Positions 16,319 to 24,550 of a DNA stretch of 64,000 nt are shown piece after piece; positions within the stretch are counted from its first letter, which is position 1, and the number at the start of each line of letters is the position of its first letter. Location of the stretch: contig JBEKGJ010000007.1 of assembly GCA_050012855.1 (NCBI GenBank), forward strand, positions 45,955-109,954, written 5' to 3'. The translations under genes and the position numbers were made by a program. The notes beneath the pieces are model-generated. The model did no database searches, had not been told where the DNA came from, and saw only the letters and a list, made by a program, of their open reading frames with translations. Source of the DNA: JAJXZJ01 sp050012855 (lineage in GTDB: Bacteria; Verrucomicrobiota; Verrucomicrobiia; Limisphaerales; J093).

Positions 16319-17479
16319 TTATTGGTGCGCTCCTTGGCTGCGCCGGATCTGGTCAACGATCATCGCCAGCGTTACTGCCGCCAGTTCGACGTCCTCGAAG
16401 GACGATTCCCGGCCCAACGAAAAGCGGACAAGCCCATTCGCCGCGGACAGTCCGTAACCCATTGCCAGCAAGACGTGTGATGGTTGAAGCGAACCCGTTG
16501 AGCAGGCAGCTCCGCTGGAAGCGCACACCCCGGCCAAATCCAGTCCGGCGAGCAGCGACAAGCTGTCGCAGTCCTCGAAAGTCACGCTGATCGTGTTGGC
16601 CAGACATTGCGCCAGCGGGCTGCAAACTTCCGCGCCGGGAATGGCTCCCAGTCGTGAACGCAACCGGGCCGCCAAAGGCGTGAGCCGGTTGGCCGCGAAG
16701 ACCGGGATTGGGACAAAACGTATGAAAGCGCTGACGAGGCCCATAATCGCCGCCAAATTCTCGGTGCCCGCCCGGCGCTCGTTTTCCTGACCACCCCCGA
16801 ACAGAATCGGTTCCGGCTGCAGCGGCGAGCGGATGTACAGGGCACCGGCGCCACGAGGGCCATGGAACTTATGCGCGCACACCGAAACCAGATCGGCATT
16901 GAACTGCTGAATGCTGGCAAACGGCTGCTTGCCGAACCACTGCGCCGCATCGGTGTGAAAGGCCACGCCTCGCTCACGGCACAACGCGCCAATCTCGGCC
17001 ACCGGTTGCAAGGCGCCCACCTCATTGTTGGCTGCCATCACGGAGACCAACACCGTGTCAGGACGCAATGCTGCGCGAACGCCACTGGGATCCACCCGGC
17101 CCTCATGATCCACCGGCACAATCGTCAACTTGAATCCCTCCCGGCGGGCGAGGTATTCGCACGGACGCAGCGCCGCGTGATGTTCAACCGCCGACGTGAT
17201 GATGTGGCGGCCGTGATCGCGCAGGCGCCGGGCCGTGCCCAAAATCGCCAGGTTGTTGCTCTCGGTGCCTCCGCTGGTGAACACCACCTCGCCGGGCCGG
17301 CACTGCCAGCAGGCGGCCAGCCGTTCGCGGGCGTCGTCCAGCAACGCGCGGGCCTGCCTGCCAGACTGGTGGATGCTCGAAGGATTTCCTTCGATCCCAT
17401 CGAGGAACGGCAGCATGGCCTCGCGCACCGCCCGGTCGAGCGGCGTAGTGGCATTATAATCGAGATAAACTGTGCGCAT
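16319..17479 (-). CDS. cysteine desulfurase (NifS/IscS family)
   Basis: A 386-residue PLP enzyme that removes sulfur from cysteine for iron-sulfur cluster or other thio-cofactor synthesis. Visible motifs are YLDYNATTPLD (5-15), TSGGTESNN (68-76), HTDAAQ (175-180), the PLP lysine K204 in AHKFHGPRG, and the catalytic cysteine C326 in SSGAACSTGS. The short loop around this cysteine resembles class I NifS/IscS rather than SufS. It sits 12 bp downstream of hisA on the same strand with no other Fe-S assembly gene nearby. Confidence 0.94.
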   Translation of the reverse strand: MRTVYLDYNATTPLDRAVREAMLPFLDGIEGNPSSIHQSGRQARALLDDARERLAACWQCRPGEVVFTSGGTESNNLAILGTARRLRDHGRHIITSAVEHHAALRPCEYLARREGFKLTIVPVDHEGRVDPSGVRAALRPDTVLVSVMAANNEVGALQPVAEIGALCRERGVAFHTDAAQWFGKQPFASIQQFNADLVSVCAHKFHGPRGAGALYIRSPLQPEPILFGGGQENERRAGTENLAAIMGLVSAFIRFVPIPVFAANRLTPLAARLRSRLGAIPGAEVCSPLAQCLANTISVTFEDCDSLSLLAGLDLAGVCASSGAACSTGSLQPSHVLLAMGYGLSAANGLVRFSLGRESSFEDVELAAVTLAMIVDQIRRSQGAHQ

Positions 17480-17491
17480 GGTTGCCGGTGT

Positions 17492-18277
17492 TTAACCGGC
17501 GGACCCGATTCGCGACGCCTGCTGGCGCCGGTTGAAGGCCACGGCGTCCGCGTAACGCACCCCGGTGCCGCCGAAGATGTCCAGGGCCGAACCAATCGTC
17601 AGATCCACGCGGCCGTTCCCCAAACGAGTTACCGTTTCGAGATCGGCCAGTGAAGTCGCGCCGCCCGCGTAGGTGACCGGGATCGGGCTTGCGTCGCCCA
17701 GTTGCGTGACGAGCCGTTCATCAATGCCGCGGCAGAGTCCTTCGAGATCGGCCGCGTGAACCAGGAACTCGGCGCACGAGTTCGCCAGCGTCGCCAGCAG
17801 GGCGGGGCTGACGGCCAGCCGGGTGAACTTCTGCCAGCGGTCAGTCACCACCCAGTAACTGCCCGTGCGGGCCCGGCAGCTCAGATCGAGCACCAGCCGG
17901 GACACACCGACGGCGCGGACCAGGGCCGCCAGCCGCCCGGCGTGCAATTCCCCCGCGTGGAAAACCCAGGAAGTGACGATGACGTGGGAAGCACCCGCGT
18001 CCAGCCAGGCCGCCGCGTTGTCGGCGGTGATGCCGCCGCCAACCTGCAGGCCGCCGGGGAACGCCGCCAAGGCCGCGCGGGCCGCTGCTTCGTTGCCCGG
18101 GCCGAGCATGATCACGTGCCCGCCACGGAGGCCGTCCCGCCGGTACTGCTCCGCGAACCACGCCGCCGGGTATGGCGAAGTGAAGTTCGTCTGCGGCGGC
18201 GTGCCATCGTCCCGGAGCGTGCCGCCGATGATTTGTTTGACGCGGCCTTCGTGGAGATCAATGCACGGTCTGAACAC
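17492..18277 (-). CDS. hisA: eukaryote-type phosphoribosylformimino-AICAR ribotide isomerase
   Basis: This enzyme catalyses the Amadori isomerisation in histidine synthesis. The sequence matches the fungal/plant His6 form more than standard bacterial HisA: CIDLHEGRVKQIIGGTL at the start, LQVGGGIT, ASHVIVTSWVF, LVLDLSCR, FLVHAADLEGLCRGID, PVTYAGGA and GSALDIFGG. The GTG at 18277 gives 261 residues, which I recall as the yeast His6 length. An upstream in-frame ATG would add 36 unlikely arginine-rich residues. The two phosphate-binding loops (VGGGIT, YAGGA) are present. It is followed 12 bp later by the cysteine desulfurase gene, and no other his gene is in the window. Confidence 0.9.
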   Translation of the reverse strand: MFRPCIDLHEGRVKQIIGGTLRDDGTPPQTNFTSPYPAAWFAEQYRRDGLRGGHVIMLGPGNEAAARAALAAFPGGLQVGGGITADNAAAWLDAGASHVIVTSWVFHAGELHAGRLAALVRAVGVSRLVLDLSCRARTGSYWVVTDRWQKFTRLAVSPALLATLANSCAEFLVHAADLEGLCRGIDERLVTQLGDASPIPVTYAGGATSLADLETVTRLGNGRVDLTIGSALDIFGGTGVRYADAVAFNRRQQASRIGSAG

Positions 18278-18355
18278 GCCGGCAAAATAGCGCCGGCGGC
18301 GGGCGCGGCGCAAGCCGGGGGGCGCGCGGGCAGGGTCCTCATTTGCTGGGTCGCG

Positions 18356-18394
18356 GACCGCTGGGCGGCGACAACTCCTGGCCACCCAGCGGTC
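18356..18394. repeat. intergenic inverted repeat
   Basis: A perfect 10-bp inverted repeat GACCGCTGGG / CCCAGCGGTC (18356-18365 and 18385-18394) lies between the divergent hisA and HD-domain genes. The motif GACCGCTGGGC also occurs at about 3518 in another intergenic repeat region. Confidence 0.5.
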
Positions 18395-18480
18395 GGGCGG
18401 CCACCAGCTCGCAAATCAGGACATCACCGGCGCGTGCCGATTTTTTTGGATTTCAGCGCCAGAGTGGCTAGGTTATACGG

Positions 18481-19335
18481 ATGTTTCACGCCGTTGACAC
18501 CAAGGATGCGTCTGCTGTCGAACGCGAGGTGGAGGAGTCCTACCGGGAGTTGTATGCGGACAGTGACCCGCAGTTTGTGCCCCGCGCGTTCCGGTGGCTG
18601 GTGGACTGTTTCGCGGGTCGCTACCGCGATTTCCAGGCGATCGACGTCCAATATCACGACCTCGAGCACACGCTCCAGGGGACGCTATGCATGGGGCGGT
18701 TGCTGACGCGCTACCAGCGGGCCGGGGCGGTTCCCGCGCTGGACCGGCGGCGGTTCGAACTCGGCCTTCTCGCGATCCTGCTTCACGACTCGGGCTACTT
18801 GAAGAAACGGGGCGACCACCTCGGCACCGGGGCGAAATACACGTTCACGCACGTCGCCCGCAGCGTGGAGTTCGGCGCCCTGTTGCTGGCGGAGAAGGGC
18901 TTTTCCGTACGGGACATCCGCGCCGTGCAGAACATGATTCGCTGTACCGGGTTGAACGTGGAACTCGCCGCAATTCCCTTTGACGATGAATTGGACCGGG
19001 TGGTCGGTTACGCCCTCGGCACGTCGGACCTCGTCGGCCAGATGGCCGCCCCGGACTATGTGGACAAACTGCCGATGCTGTTTGCGGAATTCGACGAAGC
19101 CCGCGCCCACGAGCGCAGCGAGACGCCCGACGCGGTCAATTTCAGCGACGCCGAGGACCTGATGCGCCAGACCCCCGCCTTCTGGCGCAACTATGTCCTG
19201 GACCGGATCACGCGCGAATTTCGCGGCCTTTTCCACTACCTCGACGATCCCTATCCCGGCGGCCGGAACGAGTATGTCGAGCGCGTCGAGGCCAATCTGA
19301 CGCGCCTGGTCCAGGTGATCTCCGCCGCGGGTTGA
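18481..19335 (+). CDS. HD-domain phosphohydrolase
   Basis: 284 residues, helical throughout. The metal-binding HD motifs are visible: YHDLEHT (58-64) and the central LLHDSGYL (99-106), with further conserved histidines in FTHVARSV. HD proteins hydrolyse phosphate monoesters or cyclic nucleotides; the substrate here is unknown. The gene stands alone between hisA (divergent) and the serine hydrolase-NamZ fusion, 60 bp downstream and on the same strand. Confidence 0.8.
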   Translation: MFHAVDTKDASAVEREVEESYRELYADSDPQFVPRAFRWLVDCFAGRYRDFQAIDVQYHDLEHTLQGTLCMGRLLTRYQRAGAVPALDRRRFELGLLAILLHDSGYLKKRGDHLGTGAKYTFTHVARSVEFGALLLAEKGFSVRDIRAVQNMIRCTGLNVELAAIPFDDELDRVVGYALGTSDLVGQMAAPDYVDKLPMLFAEFDEARAHERSETPDAVNFSDAEDLMRQTPAFWRNYVLDRITREFRGLFHYLDDPYPGGRNEYVERVEANLTRLVQVISAAG

Positions 19336-19395
19336 TCCGCCCGGCCCCCGCGCCGGGTTTGCGCCCGCAGCCGCCGGCCGCTAATCTCCTCCGAC

Positions 19396-21789
19396 ATGCA
19401 AGTCCAACGGTTCCTGCCTGGCATCGCCGCCCTCGCGCTGTGGCTCCTTGCCTGCGGTTGCGGCACCAAAACCACGGCCCCGGCACCCGAGCCTCGGACC
19501 GTCCCCGCGCCAAGCAACCTTGTCTTTCAACCAGACCGGCTGGCCGAAATGGACAACGTGATCCGCCAGGCCATCGCCGACAAGAAATGCCCCGGCGGCG
19601 TGCTGTGGCTCGAGCGGCTCGGCACCGCCTACTACCAGGCCTACGGCCAGCGCGCTGGGGTCCCCGCGCCGGAGCCGATGACCGAGGACACGATTTTCGA
19701 CGCCGCGTCGCTGACAAAAGTGCTCGCCACCGCGCCGGCCATCATGTCCCTGGTCGAGCGCGGGCAGATCCAGCTTGATGCAACCGCCCAAAGCTACCTG
19801 GCGGAATTCACCGGCGACGGCAAGGAGGCCATCACGATCCGTCAATTGCTCACCCACACGTCCGGCCTGCCGTCGGGCATCGGCCGGAGTCCCGACTGGA
19901 CCGGCTATGACACCGCGATCCGACTGGCCTGCGCGGTGAAGCTGATCAACCGCCCGGGCACGACGTTCGTTTACAGCGACATCAATTTCATCGTCCTCGG
20001 CGAGATCGTCCGTCGCGTCAGCGGTCGCGGACTGGACATGTTCACGGCCGAAAGCTTCTACCGGCCGCTGGGGATGGTGGACACGGAGTTTAACCCGCCC
20101 CCGGCGAAGCTCCCGCGCATTGCACCGACCGAGGTAGTAGATGGCAAGCCGTTCCGCGGCGTGGTGCATGATCCGACGTCCCGCCGCATGGACGGCGTCG
20201 CGGGCCACGCTGGCCTGTTCACCACCGCCGCCGACCTCGCCCGGTTCTGCCGCATGATGCTCAACGGTGGCGAACTCGATGGGGTGCGCGTGTTGCGGAC
20301 GGAAACCGTCGCGCTCATGACCAGCGTCCAGACGCCGCCGGCGGTTCCGGCCCGGCGCGGGCTGGGCTGGGACATTGACTCGCCCTATGCCGGCGAGCGC
20401 GGCGACCGTTTTCCGCTGGGCGGCTACGGCCACACGGGCTGGACCGGCGGATCGCTCTGGATTGATCCGTTTTCGCGCACGTTTTTGATTTTCCTCTCGA
20501 ACCGCAATCATCCCGACGAAAGCGGGAACGTTCTCCCGCTGCGCCACATGCTGGGCACGCTGGCGGCCGAAGCGGTCGTAGGTTTCGATTTCAGTGCCGT
20601 GCCGGGCGCCCTGCCCGCCCGCACGAACGCCGCACCCGCGTGGCCAATGCCGACGGCGACCAATATGACCGTGCTCAACGGGATTGACGTGCTCGCCCGA
20701 CAGCAGTTCGCCCCGTTGCGTGGGTTGCGCGTCGGGCTGATCACCAACCCCACCGGCCACGACCGTGAGCGCCGGGCCACGATTGATCTCCTCAAGGCTG
20801 CGCCCGAGGTCCGGCTCGTCGCCCTCTTCAGTCCGGAGCACGGCCTGCGCGGCGAACGCGACGAGCGGATCGGCGACAGCATGGATGAACGGACCGGTCT
20901 GCCCGTTTACAGTCTCTATGGTGAGCGTCGCCAGCCGACCGCCGCGCAGTTGCAGGGGCTCGACGCCCTGGTGTTCGACATCCAGGACATCGGCTGCCGG
21001 TTTTACACCTACATCGCGACAATGGGCCTGAGCATGGAGGCGGGGGCGAAGGCGGGCGTGAAATTCGTCGTGCTCGACCGCGTCAATCCCATCGGCGGCG
21101 TGGCGGTGGACGGCCCGGTTTACGCGGGCCAGCCGGGCTTCACCGCGTTCCACGCGCTGCCGTTGCGCCACGGCATGACCGTCGGCGAGCTGGCGCGGAT
21201 GTTCAACGCCGAGCGCGGCTGGCACTGCGACCTGACTGTGATTCCCGTCGCCGGCTGGTCGCGCACTCAGTGGTTTGACCAGACCGGTCTGCCGTGGACG
21301 AATCCATCGCCGAACATGCGGAGCCTGGCGGCGGCGACCCTTTACCCCGGCGTTGGCCTGCTGGAGACGGCGTTGTCCGTGGGTCGCGGGACGGAGACGC
21401 CGTTCGAGCTGGTGGGGGCGCCTTACATTGACGAGGCGGCGTTGGCGGCGGAACTCAACCGCGCCGGTCTGGCGGGCGTGCAGTTCGAGCCGGTGCGGTT
21501 CACCCCGACGGCGAGCGTGTTCAAGGACCGGCCCTGCGGTGGCGTGCGAATCCGCCTGGCCGATCGCAACCATGCCGACGCCGTGGGGCTGGGCATTGTG
21601 CTGGCGCAGACGTTGCACCGGCTCTATCCGCAGCAGTTCAAGCTGGAGAAGATGAACACGCTGCTACAGGACCCCGGCACCCTCGACGCGATCCGGGCGG
21701 GCGCATCGCTCGCGGAGATCCGCGCCCGGTGGAACGCGCCGCTGGCGGCATTTCGGGAACGTCGGTCAAAATACCTCCTCTATCCATGA
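19396..21789 (+). CDS. fusion of beta-lactamase-like serine hydrolase and NamZ-type exo-N-acetylmuramidase (DUF1343)
   Basis: 797 residues. A lipobox-like LLAC near residue 20 suggests export with lipid anchoring. Residues 45-400 form a class C beta-lactamase/penicillin-binding-protein fold with S105-L-T-K108, Y193-S-D and HTGWTGG (346-352) as the third motif. Residues 425-797 match DUF1343, the family of NamZ, which cleaves non-reducing terminal N-acetylmuramic acid from peptidoglycan fragments; LFSPEHGLRGERDE and VFDIQDIGCRFYTYI are clear. Together the domains could trim stems and sugars during wall-fragment recycling. The next gene overlaps by 4 bp. Confidence 0.9.
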   Translation: MQVQRFLPGIAALALWLLACGCGTKTTAPAPEPRTVPAPSNLVFQPDRLAEMDNVIRQAIADKKCPGGVLWLERLGTAYYQAYGQRAGVPAPEPMTEDTIFDAASLTKVLATAPAIMSLVERGQIQLDATAQSYLAEFTGDGKEAITIRQLLTHTSGLPSGIGRSPDWTGYDTAIRLACAVKLINRPGTTFVYSDINFIVLGEIVRRVSGRGLDMFTAESFYRPLGMVDTEFNPPPAKLPRIAPTEVVDGKPFRGVVHDPTSRRMDGVAGHAGLFTTAADLARFCRMMLNGGELDGVRVLRTETVALMTSVQTPPAVPARRGLGWDIDSPYAGERGDRFPLGGYGHTGWTGGSLWIDPFSRTFLIFLSNRNHPDESGNVLPLRHMLGTLAAEAVVGFDFSAVPGALPARTNAAPAWPMPTATNMTVLNGIDVLARQQFAPLRGLRVGLITNPTGHDRERRATIDLLKAAPEVRLVALFSPEHGLRGERDERIGDSMDERTGLPVYSLYGERRQPTAAQLQGLDALVFDIQDIGCRFYTYIATMGLSMEAGAKAGVKFVVLDRVNPIGGVAVDGPVYAGQPGFTAFHALPLRHGMTVGELARMFNAERGWHCDLTVIPVAGWSRTQWFDQTGLPWTNPSPNMRSLAAATLYPGVGLLETALSVGRGTETPFELVGAPYIDEAALAAELNRAGLAGVQFEPVRFTPTASVFKDRPCGGVRIRLADRNHADAVGLGIVLAQTLHRLYPQQFKLEKMNTLLQDPGTLDAIRAGASLAEIRARWNAPLAAFRERRSKYLLYP

Positions 21790-22838
21790 ACCTCGAACCA
21801 CCGGTTGTCGGATCCTCCGCCCGGCCCAGCACCCGGGCCGCGGCGTGGATGTTGTTCTTCCTCGCCCCGGCCGTCGGCGAACTGCTGAGCGGTTCGTCGC
21901 CGCCGCTCCGGTTTTTCAATCCCTTCACGCTGCTGATGGAGGCTTTCCTCTACGGCAGCGGCGCGTTGCTGGCGCGCGAGTTCACCCTCCGGTGGCGGCG
22001 AGGCTGGCCGACACTGCTGGCCCTGGGCGCGGCTTATGCCATCATTGAGGAGGGCTTGTGCTGCAAAAGCTTCTTTGACGCCAACTGGCCGGACGTCGGC
22101 CTGCTGGGCAGCTACGGGCGGTGGCTGGGGGTGAACTGGGCGTGGGCCGCCATGTTGATCCTGTTCCACACCGTGTTCAGCATTCTCCTCCCGATCACGC
22201 TGGTGGAGCTGACTTTTCCGGCGGCGCGCCATGAATCCTGGGTCGGCCCCCGGTGGCGCTGGGTGCTCGTCGGCCTGCTCACCCTGGTGGTCGTAACCGG
22301 GTTCCTGTTTTTCCCGGAGGGCAAGCACCCGTTCCGGCCGCCGCCGCTGGGCTATGGGCTCGCCGTGGTGAGCGTGGTGGTTCTCGGGGTCGTCGCCCGG
22401 CGGATGCCATTATTTCCCGCGCGGGCGGGCGGGCGCACGACGGCGGCCCGACCCTGCTGGTTCGTGCTGGTGGGGTTCTTCGGGACGGTGGGGTTGTTTG
22501 CGACGTTCTGGCTGTTGCCGAACACGCCGCTGCATCCGTTGTTGACGGTGGCCGTGGGCCTGGTGCTGGGCGCCGGCGTGCTGGTCCTGGTCCTGTGGAT
22601 GTCGGGTGGCGCGCACGCGTGGGGCGACCGGCATCGGGTGGCGCTCGTGTCCGGCGGGTTATGTTTCTTCGTGCTGCTGGCGCCGTTGCTGGAATTTGGC
22701 AAGCAGAACCCCTCCAAGCCGATGACCGGCATGGCGCTGGTGGGGCTGGCGACGCTGGGCTTCCTCCTCTGGCTGGGCCGGCGACTTCGGCGAATTCGGA
22801 GGTTGAATCCCCCGGGCGCGGCCGCAACATGCGCCTGA
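21786..22838 (+). CDS. polytopic membrane protein of unknown function
   Basis: 350 residues with about eight to ten hydrophobic segments. The ATG at 21786 overlaps the stop of the NamZ fusion (ATGA), which decides the start and indicates coupling. A conserved-looking AIIEEGLCCKSFFD stretch sits in helix 3 or 4; the paired glutamates recall CPBP-type membrane proteases, but the rest of that motif is missing. The last 16 residues are encoded by the start of a 93-bp repeat (22788-22880), so the original C-terminus may have been replaced. A role with the wall-recycling enzyme upstream is inferred from coupling only. Confidence 0.7.
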   Translation: MNLEPPVVGSSARPSTRAAAWMLFFLAPAVGELLSGSSPPLRFFNPFTLLMEAFLYGSGALLAREFTLRWRRGWPTLLALGAAYAIIEEGLCCKSFFDANWPDVGLLGSYGRWLGVNWAWAAMLILFHTVFSILLPITLVELTFPAARHESWVGPRWRWVLVGLLTLVVVTGFLFFPEGKHPFRPPPLGYGLAVVSVVVLGVVARRMPLFPARAGGRTTAARPCWFVLVGFFGTVGLFATFWLLPNTPLHPLLTVAVGLVLGAGVLVLVLWMSGGAHAWGDRHRVALVSGGLCFFVLLAPLLEFGKQNPSKPMTGMALVGLATLGFLLWLGRRLRRIRRLNPPGAAATCA

Positions 22839-22880
22839 CACTGCCTTATGAAAAGTCGCACTACTCCGCTGCTGGCCGCC
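22788..22880 (+). repeat. left copy of 93-bp direct repeat bounding the accessory island
   Basis: This segment matches 28978-29070 base for base in length, with about 12 differences by eye (near 87% identity) and no gaps. It starts CGGCGAATTCGGAGGTTGAA and includes a decayed copy of the first codons of the GH172 gene (ATGAAAAGTCGCACTA at 22848). It overlaps the last codons of the membrane-protein gene. Confidence 0.8.
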
Positions 22881-23040
22881 AGTGCCTTCTGGCTGCCGCC
22901 CGAAGGGCGCTGGCAGACCATCCAGGCGACGGCCAAGTTGGCTGGGGTTGAAAAGGGTGGCGGGACCTTCAGGTCGGCCAAAACAAGTTGCCGCAATCGG
23001 CGAATGCACCGCGACTTCTCCCTCGCCGCCGCGAACGGGA

Positions 23041-23147
23041 ACTTGAGCTGCTTGAGAGGCGGCGAAAGGGATTCGGCGAAGCCGAAGGACCGCTGCGGGC
23101 CGAGCGAGCGGGCGCGAGCGAGTCACTGGGCTGGGGTGAGACGTCGA
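23041..23147 (+). repeat. left copy of 107-bp inverted repeat inside the island
   Basis: This segment is the reverse complement of 27729-27835 with about nine mismatches (near 92% identity). It contains the GC-rich run GCGGGCCGAGCGAGCGGG. The two copies flank the restriction-modification genes. The remaining gap from 22881 to 23279 shows no gene. Confidence 0.8.
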
Positions 23148-23279
23148 GTTCAGCGCAACGCCGACATTTTTCAACATTTCATCCATCACCTCTCGCCCGT
23201 GGGCGTGGCCGGATTCGTCCTCGCTGGTGGCACTATGTCCTCCAACCAGTCCGGCGATGCATTTGAAAACTAGAAGCTC

Positions 23280-24509
23280 ATGATTGTTCGCCACATCACC
23301 CAGCCGGATCAATTTCACGGTCAAATTCTGGCCACTTTACTGGCACAGGCTCCTCATCCAAGAAGAGTAGTGCTTGTTTCAGCATTCGCTGGGTTACAGA
23401 CCGTGATGCGTTTCAAACATTCCTTGATCGGTTTATCGGAACGTGGTGCCTTGGTTCGCCTTGTGATTGGTGTCGACATGCAGGGCACTAGCCGAGAAGT
23501 GCTACAAGAATTGGCATCTTGGACACAAGTAGAAGTCTTCGTTTATCGGCACAGGAGGCCGGGACACACATTCCATCCGAAGATTGCTCTCATCGAATCG
23601 CCCACCGCATCTGATGTCTTTGTTGGTTCAAACAATCTCACCGAAGGGGGGCTCTTTCGGAATTATGAGGCCGCTAGCCATATTACATATTCGCTCCCGG
23701 CAGATTCTGATGCCTACACCCAAGCATGTCTTGGCCTTCGGCGGTTCCTAGAGCCAACATTGCCACTCGGACTGCGGCTAACTCCAAACCTTTACCAAGC
23801 ACTCGCCCAAAGAACCGACATCCCGTCAGAAGCGCAACTCCAAGCAGATCGTCGCCGACAACGGGCTCAGTCTCAGGCCGGCGAACCTGCGCAGAGACCT
23901 GAGGAAATATTTGGAACAGAGGCAATTCCCGCCCCGCCGCCGCTTCCGGCCGAACTGCTTGACGCGCTTTCGCTCGCCGTGAACCGCCGCCGTCGGGCGG
24001 TGGCGCAGCCAAATGCGGCCGCGCCTGCGATTGTCTCACCAGCACAAATAGCACCAGCGTCTTTTTACATGACGCTTCCAACGTTACAGGGACCAAACAT
24101 TCCGGGTGAAGGGCGAATACCACTCGCTGCCATTGAAATGGCGGAGGATTTTTGGGGATGGCCGGACGCCTATGAACGTCGTGAAAGCCCACGAGGTGGC
24201 GCGGAACGCGTCTATTTCAACTGGAGAAGTCGCTGGCAAATTGCCAATGCAGCGAATCCCGGAGTTCATACCCGCCAAGAGGTTCGAATGTACATGTACG
24301 AAAACAGTTCAGATTTTCGATTCTATGCCCGCCCTTTGGTGAATGCAGGAGCCGACCTTGGCGATATTGTGAGAATTACGCGAATCGGCTCGGAGGACGT
24401 CGATTTTGAATGCCTTCTCGCCCACCAAGGAACACCCGAGCATGCCACTTGGCTTCCGTTTTGCACGACTCTCGTCCGGAGCAGCACGAGGAGATTCGGC
24501 TACGGGTGA
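23280..24509 (+). CDS. phospholipase D-type restriction endonuclease (NgoFVII/BfiI-like)
   Basis: 409 residues. The N-terminal domain carries a single HKD-type motif, H99-P-K101 followed by VFVGSNNLTEGG (113-124), as in the metal-independent restriction enzymes BfiI and NgoFVII, which dimerise to build one PLD active site. A proline/alanine-rich linker (about 190-255) leads to a C-terminal domain (about 255-409) containing IPLAAIEMAEDFWGWP and FNWRSRWQI, probably the B3-like DNA-recognition domain of this family. The gene is convergent with a double methyltransferase 41 bp away. GC content is lower than in flanking genes, suggesting transfer. The recognition sequence cannot be read from the protein. 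Confidence 0.85.
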   Translation: MIVRHITQPDQFHGQILATLLAQAPHPRRVVLVSAFAGLQTVMRFKHSLIGLSERGALVRLVIGVDMQGTSREVLQELASWTQVEVFVYRHRRPGHTFHPKIALIESPTASDVFVGSNNLTEGGLFRNYEAASHITYSLPADSDAYTQACLGLRRFLEPTLPLGLRLTPNLYQALAQRTDIPSEAQLQADRRRQRAQSQAGEPAQRPEEIFGTEAIPAPPPLPAELLDALSLAVNRRRRAVAQPNAAAPAIVSPAQIAPASFYMTLPTLQGPNIPGEGRIPLAAIEMAEDFWGWPDAYERRESPRGGAERVYFNWRSRWQIANAANPGVHTRQEVRMYMYENSSDFRFYARPLVNAGADLGDIVRITRIGSEDVDFECLLAHQGTPEHATWLPFCTTLVRSSTRRFGYG

Positions 24510-24550
24510 TATAGCATCACAAACACTCGGCGGCAGCCATGATTTTGGCA

